A stretch of DNA of 18,257 nucleotides. It comes from Gammaproteobacteria bacterium. Its GTDB lineage: Bacteria; Pseudomonadota; Gammaproteobacteria; SZUA-140. Position 1 is the stretch's first letter. Each line of letters begins with the position of its first letter. The notes below the pieces were generated by a model that saw nothing but the letters and a program-made list of their open reading frames with translations, had not been told where the DNA came from and did no database searches. This document shows positions 9,943 through 15,923 of this stretch, piece after piece. The DNA is taken from contig JALWQD010000160.1 in NCBI GenBank assembly GCA_026994735.1, positions 4,425-22,681 on the forward strand. The letters are read 5' to 3'. Made by a program: the position numbers and the translations under genes.

Positions 9943-10233
9943 TCAGTCTTCGATAACGGCCATGATGTCGTCTTCACGCATCACCAGCAGTTCTTCATCT
10001 TTGATCTTGACCTCGGTGCCGGAGTACTTGCCGAAGAGCACCTTGTCGCCGACCTGAAGATCGAGGGCGCGAACATCGCCACTGTCAAGGAGTTTGCCAT
10101 TGCCAACGGCAATCACTTCACCGCGGATGGGTTTTTCAGTGGCTGAATCGGGAAGAACTATGCCACCTGGGCTGGTTTGCTCTTCTTCCTGGCGACGGAC
10201 AACGACGCGATCATGTAATGGACGGAGATTCAT
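9943..10233 (-). CDS. groES: Co-chaperonin GroES (Hsp10)
   Basis: A 96-residue heptameric lid of the GroEL chamber. It starts MNLRPLHDRVVVRR, and the mobile loop around EEEQTSPGGIVLPDSA (17-32) contains the GGIVLP contact to GroEL. The later YSGTEVKIKDEELLVM segment (about 70-85) is also canonical. The ATG at 10233 has a strong GAGGAGG ribosome site. It is the first gene of the groES-groEL operon, behind a sigma-32-type promoter (10351-10380) and a leader of about 110 bases that can fold near its 5' end. Confidence 0.98.
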   Translation of the reverse strand: MNLRPLHDRVVVRRQEEEQTSPGGIVLPDSATEKPIRGEVIAVGNGKLLDSGDVRALDLQVGDKVLFGKYSGTEVKIKDEELLVMREDDIMAVIED

Positions 10234-10299
10234 GAGTTGTTTTTCCTCCTCGTAAGATTGACGAATAACCTAATGAAATAAATTGGGTTTTGCATGGTT

Positions 10300-10341
10300 A
10301 TGGTAATAACAGTCCCGCTTTTTCAGGGCCGGCATTACCAT
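10300..10341 (-). repeat. Inverted repeat in the groES leader
   Basis: ATGGTAAT (10300-10307) and ATTACCAT (10334-10341) are exact reverse complements, 26 bases apart, with an inner CCC/GGG pairing possible. In the RNA they would form a hairpin right at the predicted 5' end, about 70 bases before the groES start. Confidence 0.5.
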
Positions 10342-10350
10342 GTGCATGAC

Positions 10351-10380
10351 AATAATAGGGGCGCAATTTCCGCTTTCAAG
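10351..10380 (-). promoter_or_regulatory. Sigma-32-type heat-shock promoter of groES-groEL
   Basis: On the minus strand CTTGAAA (10380-10374), a 12-base spacer and CCCCTATTA (10361-10353) closely match the RpoH consensus CTTGAAA / CCCCATNT. Transcription would start near 10344, giving a leader of about 110 bases. The match is by eye, but position and orientation in front of groES make it convincing. Confidence 0.8.
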
Positions 10381-10390
10381 TCATTTTGAT

Positions 10391-10417
10391 GAAGAAAGTA
10401 CAAATGTTTTTTTCTTC
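10391..10417. repeat. Inverted repeat between the divergent heat-shock promoters
   Basis: GAAGAAA (10391-10397) and TTTCTTC (10411-10417) are exact reverse complements, 13 bases apart. They lie in the AT-rich segment between the two opposing -35 boxes. This could be a regulator site or UP-like element; no known operator matches. Confidence 0.35.
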
Positions 10418-10453
10418 TGGTGACGATTATCCCCCGTGTTTTTTAGGATTGAT

Positions 10454-10481
10454 CTTGAAAATAACCGCGTTGTCCCAAAAT
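10454..10481 (+). promoter_or_regulatory. Sigma-32-type promoter of cbpA-cbpM
   Basis: CTTGAAA (10454-10460), a 13-base spacer and CCCAAAAT (10474-10481) match the RpoH consensus; the -35 box is perfect and the -10 box partial. Transcription would begin near 10488, about 50 bases before cbpA. Confidence 0.65.
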
Positions 10482-10539
10482 TGATGCTATATAAAGGTAT
10501 GTATTAGAGAGCGCTGTTGGCAGCCATTGTGAGGCAAGC

Positions 10540-11490
10540 ATGGAATTCAAAAATTATTATCAAACGGTCGGTGTTGATCGCGGCGCCACTCAGGATGAAA
10601 TCAAGCGCGCCTATCGTAAGCTGGCTCGAAAATATCATCCGGATGTCAGCAAAGAGAAGGATGCAGAAGAAAAATTCAAGGAGCTGGGGGAGGCCTATGA
10701 AGTTCTCAAGGACCCCGAAAAACGGGCGGCATATGATCAGCTGGAGAATCAGTGGCAGGCAGGACAGCATTTTGATCCACCGCCAGGGTGGGATGCCGGT
10801 TTTGAGTTTCGCGGCGGTGGTTATACCGACATGGGTAACCATGATTACAGTGATTTTTTCTCATCCCTGTTTGGCCAGGAATCGAACGGTGATTTTAGAC
10901 AGTCACGGCAGGGTGGCTATGCTCGCCGCGGCCAGGATCACCATGCCCGCATCCTGATTGATATTGAAGACAGTGTGCGCGGCGCTACTCGCTCGATGAC
11001 CTTGCAAAGACCAGTAGTTGATGCCGATGGGCATGTGACGACACGATCGCGACAGCTTAATGTCAGCATACCTCGTGGTATCAAGGGGGGGCAGAAAATA
11101 CGCTTGACGGGACAAGGGGATGCTGGACAGGGGGGGCAACCGGCCGGTGACCTCTATCTGGAAGTCGAGTTTCGTCCTCATCCCTATTATCGCGCTGAGG
11201 GAGCGGATCTCTATCTTGATTTGCCCATAGCGCCGTGGGAAGCCGCCCTGGGGGCGAGCGTTCGCGTGCCGACGCCGACGGGGACTGTTGACATGAAAAT
11301 TCCTGCCGGCGCGACCTCTGGACAGCGATTGCGATTGAAGGGCAAGGGGCTGCCTGCGAAACCTCCAGGGGATCTGTATGCCGTCCTGCAGATCGTTGTG
11401 CCAGCGGCTAAAGATGAGCGCGCGCGTCAGCTTTACCAGGAGATGGCGAGTCAATTGTCATTTAACCCCAGACAGGGGCTGGGTGTTTAA
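10540..11490 (+). CDS. cbpA: DnaJ-class Hsp40 co-chaperone CbpA
   Basis: A 316-residue type II J-protein that stimulates DnaK ATPase activity and also binds curved DNA in E. coli. The J domain is at residues 1-70 with the essential HPD at 33-35 in RKYHPDVSKE. A Gly/Phe-rich linker (about 75-110) follows. The Cys-rich zinc domain of DnaJ is absent, which separates it from DnaJ. Two C-terminal beta domains carry segments such as SIPRGIKGGQKIRLTGQG (about 175-192) and IPAGATSGQRLRLKGKGLP. The ATG at 10540 has GAGG five bases upstream. cbpM follows 20 bases downstream, and the gene is divergent from groES behind a sigma-32-type promoter. In E. coli cbpA is chiefly RpoS-controlled, so heat-shock control here would differ. 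Confidence 0.95.
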   Translation: MEFKNYYQTVGVDRGATQDEIKRAYRKLARKYHPDVSKEKDAEEKFKELGEAYEVLKDPEKRAAYDQLENQWQAGQHFDPPPGWDAGFEFRGGGYTDMGNHDYSDFFSSLFGQESNGDFRQSRQGGYARRGQDHHARILIDIEDSVRGATRSMTLQRPVVDADGHVTTRSRQLNVSIPRGIKGGQKIRLTGQGDAGQGGQPAGDLYLEVEFRPHPYYRAEGADLYLDLPIAPWEAALGASVRVPTPTGTVDMKIPAGATSGQRLRLKGKGLPAKPPGDLYAVLQIVVPAAKDERARQLYQEMASQLSFNPRQGLGV

Positions 11491-11510
11491 GACACCGAGC
11501 CAGGAGAAAA

Positions 11511-11810
11511 ATGATGAAGGTAGATATTCTTGAAGAATTATCGGATTTATCGGCCGCTGATCTCTGCCATGCCAGCTTGCGGCACGCTGAATGGCTGGAA
11601 GAGGTGATTGCCGAGGGCATCATCCAGCCTCAGGGAGAGTTGGGGCGCGGGGGGTGTTTTAGTGGGCAACAGTTACGCCGTGTCTGTGTCGTTTCCAATC
11701 TACAACGTGATCTTGGTGTCAATCTTTCCGGTGCGGCATTGGCACTGGATCTGCTGGATGAAATTTCGCTGCTGCGGAAACGATTGGCGGTTCTCGAGAG
11801 TGACTGTTGA
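11511..11810 (+). CDS. cbpM: CbpM-like chaperone modulator
   Basis: A 99-residue MerR-like helical protein of the CbpM family. The E. coli member binds the J domain of CbpA and inhibits its co-chaperone and DNA-binding activity. Its position 20 bases after cbpA, size, and the helical pattern (SAADLCHASLRHAEWLEEVI, then a C-terminal SGAALALDLLDEISLLRKRL) support the call. AGGAG at 11502-11506 precedes two adjacent ATG codons (11511 and 11514); either may be used. It is the last gene of the cbpA operon, and no strong terminator follows. The sequence family diverges quickly, so the assignment leans partly on context. Confidence 0.88.
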   Translation: MMKVDILEELSDLSAADLCHASLRHAEWLEEVIAEGIIQPQGELGRGGCFSGQQLRRVCVVSNLQRDLGVNLSGAALALDLLDEISLLRKRLAVLESDC

Positions 11811-12225
11811 TCATGATTTCGACGGCGGTAGCGGTGTACGAAGCGCGTCTACCGTAATATTATTCATGATTCATGCGGGCCTGGCTTGATGAGATCACGA
11901 CAATGGCGCCAGCGGCTGTTCAAGCACTGTCTGAATGAGTTCGAATCTGTGTTATTGGCTCTACGCCCTGTCGTCAGTAACTGAAGGCCACTCAGTGAGG
12001 ACCAGCGCCTCAACAGAGACTCCGTTGACAGGTTAATCACTATTGGCGTGTGTGCGTCTTTGCGCAGACTGGTCGGGATCTGTGTTGCGTCATCAAGACG
12101 ATTCGATCTTATGATAGGATACGCGGGTATTTTTAGCAGCAATGGGGTTCAGAAAGGCCAGATCCTTGTTTTTTGAATACCGGCGTTCATTATAAACGCC
12201 TCTGTTTATCCCATCATCAAGTCGT

Positions 12226-12254
12226 TTGGCTGGCTGCCAGTGTCTTGCTATTGT
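12226..12254 (+). promoter_or_regulatory. Putative sigma-70 promoter for the FKBP gene
   Basis: TTGGCT (12226-12231), a 17-base spacer and TATTGT (12249-12254) each match the consensus at four of six positions. This gives a leader of about 140 bases carrying the hairpin at 12348-12366. Prediction by eye only. Confidence 0.35.
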
Positions 12255-12347
12255 TACAGTGTTTTGTCTGCCGGTTTGAGAAGGGAAACTTTTGCGCGGT
12301 TTTTTTATCGAAGCATTTATCCATTGTCGCTGGATATGAGCACACTG

Positions 12348-12366
12348 CGGCCAGTTGAGCTGGCCG
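12348..12366 (+). repeat. Hairpin in the FKBP leader
   Basis: CGGCCAG (12348-12354) pairs with CTGGCCG (12360-12366) over the loop TTGAG, 23 bases before the ribosome site. There is no T run, so it is not a classical terminator. Confidence 0.45.
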
Positions 12367-12401
12367 TGAGCCTTACCATGATCGAATGAAGGAGAAACTG
12401 A

Positions 12402-13085
12402 ATGAAATCACTGATTACGCGTCGCCTGTTGCTGGTGCCTGTCCTGCTACTGTCTGTGACGGTCAATGCCGCTACCTTGACAACAGAAAAACAGCGTTTC
12501 AGCTATACCGTGGGTGTGCAAATGGCCATGGGTATGAAAAGTCAGGGAGTTGATGTCGATGTTGATGCATTAACGACCGCTGTTCGTGATGTTTTTGCCA
12601 ATCATGAGCCTGCCCTGAGTGCTGAAGAAATGCGCAAGGTTATGATGAGCTATCAGCAACGTGAGGTGGATGCACGCATGGCCAAGGCCAAAGATAATGG
12701 TAAACGTGGCGAGGAATTTTTGGCGAATAACCGTAAAAAAGAGGGCGTCAAAGTACTGGCTAATGGTCTGCAGTACCGTGTCCTCAAGGCTGGCTCCGGG
12801 GCCAAGCCGTCAGCTACGGATACCGTCGTCGTTAATTATCGCGGTACTTTGACCAATGGTAAAGAATTCGACAGTTCCTATTCACGCGGTGTACCGGCAA
12901 CGTTTCCGGTCAATGGTGTGATCAAAGGTTGGCAGGAAATTTTACCCATGATGCCTGTCGGCTCAAAATGGCAGGTCGTTATTCCCAGTGATCTTGCCTA
13001 CGGTGCTGCCGGTGCAGGTGGTCATATTGGCCCCAATGAGACGCTCGTTTTTGATATTGAGTTGGTCGAGATAAAAGGGAAGTAA
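12402..13085 (+). CDS. Exported FKBP-type peptidyl-prolyl isomerase (Mip/FkpA/FklB class)
   Basis: A 227-residue prolyl cis-trans isomerase. The first 23 residues form a signal peptide (Arg pair, Leu-rich core, cleavage after VNA), so it folds proteins in the periplasm or at the envelope. A helical dimerisation domain (about 25-115) begins TTEKQRFSYTVGVQMAMGM and ends in a long charged helix. The catalytic FKBP domain (about 120-226) has VVVNYRGTLTNGKEFDSS, VIKGWQEILPMMPVG and IPSDLAYG, with the expected active-site Asp, Val-Ile, Trp and Tyr. The ATG at 12402 follows AAGGAGA. prfC starts 40 bases downstream and may share the transcript. The domain order is that of Legionella Mip and E. coli FkpA/FklB; which orthologue it is cannot be fixed here. 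Confidence 0.93.
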   Translation: MKSLITRRLLLVPVLLLSVTVNAATLTTEKQRFSYTVGVQMAMGMKSQGVDVDVDALTTAVRDVFANHEPALSAEEMRKVMMSYQQREVDARMAKAKDNGKRGEEFLANNRKKEGVKVLANGLQYRVLKAGSGAKPSATDTVVVNYRGTLTNGKEFDSSYSRGVPATFPVNGVIKGWQEILPMMPVGSKWQVVIPSDLAYGAAGAGGHIGPNETLVFDIELVEIKGK

Positions 13086-13125
13086 GTCGTTGATATTGAT
13101 TGCTATCTAGAACGAAATAACGTCG

Positions 13126-14703
13126 ATGTCCGATGATACGGAAATTGCTAGAAGAAGAACTTTTGCCATTATCTCGCACCCGGATGCGGGCAAAACGACG
13201 CTGACTGAAAAGCTGCTGCTCTATGGGGGGGCCATTCAGCTGGCCGGTACGGTCAAGGGGCGCAAGGCAGCACGTCATGCGACTTCTGACTGGATGGAGC
13301 TGGAAAAACAGCGAGGTATTTCGGTGACCACCTCGGTGATGCAGTTTCCCTATAAGGGCCGCATTGTTAATCTGCTGGACACGCCGGGGCATGAAGATTT
13401 TTCCGAGGATACCTACCGCACATTGACGGCGGTTGATTCCGCCCTGATGGTTATCGACAGCGCCAAGGGTGTTGAGCAGCGAACGATCAAGTTGATGGAG
13501 GTCTGTCGTTTACGCACTACCCCGATCATGACCTTCATCAATAAACTTGACCGTGAGGGGCGTGACCCTATCGAGTTACTTGATGAAGTTGAGAGTATCC
13601 TCGGTATTCACTGTGCACCAATGACCTGGCCGATTGGTATGGGCAAGAACTTTCGGGGTGTCTACCATCTCTATGATCAAGTGGTCCATCTTTTCAGTGC
13701 CACGCATGGCGGCAAGATTCTTGAGGGCGAGGTGATTGAAGGCTTGCATAACCCCCGGCTTGATGAGGTGATTGGTGATCAGGCCGGGGCCTTGCGTGAA
13801 GAGCTTGAACTGGTTGAAGGCGCTAGTTATCCCTTTGATGCCGAGGCTTATCGGGCCGGCAGCCTGACACCTGTCTTTTTTGGTTCGGCGGTCAATAATT
13901 TTGGTATTCGCGAATTGCTCAATACCTTTGTTGAGCATGCTTTGCCGCCACAAGCGCGACAGACGGCATCACGCCAGGTGGAGGCCGATGAAGAAAAGTT
14001 CAGTGGTTTTGTTTTCAAGGTGCAGGCCAATATGGACCCCGCTCATCGTGACCGTATTGCTTTTCTGAGGATTTGTTCCGGTAAATACAAGCAAGGAATG
14101 AAGATTCGTCATGTACGTATTGGCAAAACCGTACAGGTTGCCAATGCGATTACCTTTATGGCCAATGAGCGTGAACGTGCTGAAGTCGCCTGGTCAGGGG
14201 ATATTCTCGGCCTGCATAATCACGGCACGATTCAGATTGGCGATACGTTTACCCAAGGTGAAGAGCTGCGTTTTACCGGTATACCCAACTTTGCACCGGA
14301 ATTATTTCGCCGTGTCATCCTCAAGGATCCCTTGAGGATGAAGGCCTTGCAAAAAGGTCTTGATCAGTTATCGGAAGAGGGGGCAACGCAGGTCTTTCGG
14401 CCCTTGCGGAATAACGAGCTGATTCTTGGGGCTGTCGGCGTTCTGCAGTTTGATGTTGTGGCCCAGCGACTCCAGGATGAATACGGTGTCGAGTGTATCT
14501 ATGAGGGAGCCCAGGTGGCCCAGGCACGCTGGGTCGATTGCGCCGACGCGTCGATGCTCGAACGTTTTCGTCAGCGGGCTTTTGATAATCTAGCCATCGA
14601 TAGTGGCGGGACACTGACTTACCTTGCACCGAGCCACGTTAATCTTGACCTGACCTGTGAGCGTTGGCCAGATGTCTCATTTTATGCCACGCGTGAACAT
14701 TAA
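13126..14703 (+). CDS. prfC: Peptide chain release factor 3 (RF3)
   Basis: Translational GTPase that removes RF1/RF2 from the ribosome after termination; 525 residues, close to E. coli RF3. G1 is HPDAGKTT (18-25), G2 lies in GISVTTS (64-70), G3 is DTPGHEDF (85-92) and G4 is NKLD (139-142). The RF3-specific stretch GGAIQLAGTVKGRK (34-47) separates it from EF-G. Domains 2 and 3 follow to the C-terminus, with VGVLQFDVVAQRLQDEYGV (about 442-460). The start ATG at 13126 has no clear Shine-Dalgarno sequence. Given the 40-base gap after the FKBP gene it may be translated from the same mRNA. The gene is intact. Confidence 0.97.
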   Translation: MSDDTEIARRRTFAIISHPDAGKTTLTEKLLLYGGAIQLAGTVKGRKAARHATSDWMELEKQRGISVTTSVMQFPYKGRIVNLLDTPGHEDFSEDTYRTLTAVDSALMVIDSAKGVEQRTIKLMEVCRLRTTPIMTFINKLDREGRDPIELLDEVESILGIHCAPMTWPIGMGKNFRGVYHLYDQVVHLFSATHGGKILEGEVIEGLHNPRLDEVIGDQAGALREELELVEGASYPFDAEAYRAGSLTPVFFGSAVNNFGIRELLNTFVEHALPPQARQTASRQVEADEEKFSGFVFKVQANMDPAHRDRIAFLRICSGKYKQGMKIRHVRIGKTVQVANAITFMANERERAEVAWSGDILGLHNHGTIQIGDTFTQGEELRFTGIPNFAPELFRRVILKDPLRMKALQKGLDQLSEEGATQVFRPLRNNELILGAVGVLQFDVVAQRLQDEYGVECIYEGAQVAQARWVDCADASMLERFRQRAFDNLAIDSGGTLTYLAPSHVNLDLTCERWPDVSFYATREH

Positions 14704-14766
14704 ACGGACGGCTCATTGTCTGCGGCAGGCAATGATTCCTGCATCGGTGTCGACGATCATCCGCCC

Positions 14767-15168
14767 ATGCCTGTGAATATCTCAGCAAATGATTGTCTCC
14801 GCACCTGTGATCTTGCTTATGGCGCCTATCTTTTTAGTGGTCTGGTTGTTGTGCTTGTTGCCGTGATTAGTATTCTGCCGGTGGGCTCGAATATGGCCGG
14901 TGGTGTCGGTTTCTTGTTACTTATCCCCTTGTCCGTCATGGGTTTGTTGATGATCTCGATCGCGTTGTGGAAAACAGTTGTGCTTGCCAATCAGCCGGTA
15001 TTATGGGGGCTGGCTCTTCTGTCTCTGCTTTTTGTCATTGAAGCGGTGACCGAGTTTGGTCCACCGGCACTGTACAATGCCGTGACGGTTTTCTATTCTC
15101 TGGTGGCCGTACTATTACCTTTGAACTGGTTTGTTATTGTGCGCAAAAAATATCAGTCGCAACAATGA
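14767..15168 (+). CDS. Small membrane protein with four predicted helices, unknown function
   Basis: I do not recognise a family. The 133 residues from the ATG at 14767 have a short cytoplasmic-looking head and four hydrophobic segments at about 18-37, 45-68, 75-93 and 100-124, then a basic tail RKKYQSQQ. This suggests an inner-membrane protein with both ends in the cytoplasm. An in-frame TTG at 14716, only 12 bases after the prfC stop and preceded by CGGACGG, would add 17 polar residues; that start is possible and would imply coupling to prfC. No catalytic or binding motif is visible. It lies between prfC and a PaiB-like gene, and neither neighbour suggests a role. Confidence 0.65.
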   Translation: MPVNISANDCLRTCDLAYGAYLFSGLVVVLVAVISILPVGSNMAGGVGFLLLIPLSVMGLLMISIALWKTVVLANQPVLWGLALLSLLFVIEAVTEFGPPALYNAVTVFYSLVAVLLPLNWFVIVRKKYQSQQ

Positions 15169-15263
15169 GTGTCGTTCTGATGCTTTTTGCCGGGTGATAT
15201 CTATGGCCGGCGGGGACTGTTCGCAGGGTACCGTTCTTTCTTTCATTTGCACGGTTTATAACA

Positions 15264-15860
15264 ATGTATATTCCTGAACATTTTGTGCTTTCGGCGAGAG
15301 ATGAAATGCATGCTTTTGTGCGTAGCCATCCCTTTGGTCAGTTGATCTCGATCCAGGCTGAAAGGCCCTTTTGCAGTCATCTGCCTTTTCTGCTTGACGA
15401 TGAAGGGCGGCTGATAACCCACCTGGCCAAGGCCAATTCGCAATGGCAAACAATCGCCGCTCAGGAAGTACTGGTTTCATTTATAGGCCCCCATGCTTAT
15501 ATTTCGCCCACCTGGTATTCCTCGCCGGGTGTTCCGACATGGAATTATCAAGCCGTACACGTCTATGGTAAGGCGCGACTGGTCACTGAGACCGAGGCCC
15601 TTGCCAGGATTGTTGCGGCAATGACCCGGGAACAGGAAAAGGCGCTTGAAAAACCCTGGTCGATGGTCTACCGGGACGGACTGTTAGAGGCCATTGTCGG
15701 TATCGAGATTGAGCCATCTGAATGGCAGGGTAAATCTAAGCTGGGACAAAATCGTGGCGCTGAGGATTGCCAACAGGTTGCGGCGTTTCTGCGCCAGCAG
15801 GGCGAGACGGAAATGGCCGAGGTGATGTGCAGGGCAAATAGTGTTGCTGAAGGCTGCTGA
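15264..15860 (+). CDS. PaiB-like FMN-binding protein
   Basis: A 198-residue protein of the PaiB / FMN-binding split-barrel family, annotated in Bacillus as a transcriptional repressor of protease and sporulation genes. The family start MYIPEHF (1-7) is clear, followed by SHLPF (38-42) and VSFIGPHAYISPTWY (71-85). Next comes the diagnostic VPTWNYQAVHVYG block (90-102) and a C-terminal KLGQNR (159-164), where the usual family form is KLSQN. The ATG at 15264 lacks an evident ribosome site. A flavin-dependent or FMN-sensing role is inferred from the fold. The DNA-binding role of PaiB is not generally established in proteobacteria, so an oxidoreductase-like function is equally possible. Confidence 0.88.
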   Translation: MYIPEHFVLSARDEMHAFVRSHPFGQLISIQAERPFCSHLPFLLDDEGRLITHLAKANSQWQTIAAQEVLVSFIGPHAYISPTWYSSPGVPTWNYQAVHVYGKARLVTETEALARIVAAMTREQEKALEKPWSMVYRDGLLEAIVGIEIEPSEWQGKSKLGQNRGAEDCQQVAAFLRQQGETEMAEVMCRANSVAEGC

Positions 15861-15923
15861 CGCTGACTTCCTGCCAGGGGCGGAGAAGGTTTTCTTGATG
15901 TTAATAACCGGAGACGGGGGACG

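Larger units (their letters stand above)
11811..12401. other. 591-base intergenic stretch upstream of the FKBP gene
   Basis: No convincing gene is visible. A minus-strand open frame (11864-12142, 92 codons) has no ribosome site or recognisable family. The stretch contains two hairpins: GGCGTT/AACGCC (12182-12200) and CGGCCAG/CTGGCCG (12348-12366). It also has a possible promoter (12226-12254) and the FKBP ribosome site (AAGGAG, 12389-12394). The unusual length for such a dense region leaves room for a small RNA, but nothing proves it. Confidence 0.5.

Noticed and set aside
11826..11853. Possible terminator after cbpM (GGTAG ... CTACC).
   Set aside because: The arms are only five bases, the loop is long, and there is no T run.
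11864..12142. 92-codon minus-strand open frame in the gap after cbpM.
   Set aside because: No ribosome site, no domain or motif, and a composition rich in Arg, Ser and Asn as expected from a chance frame.
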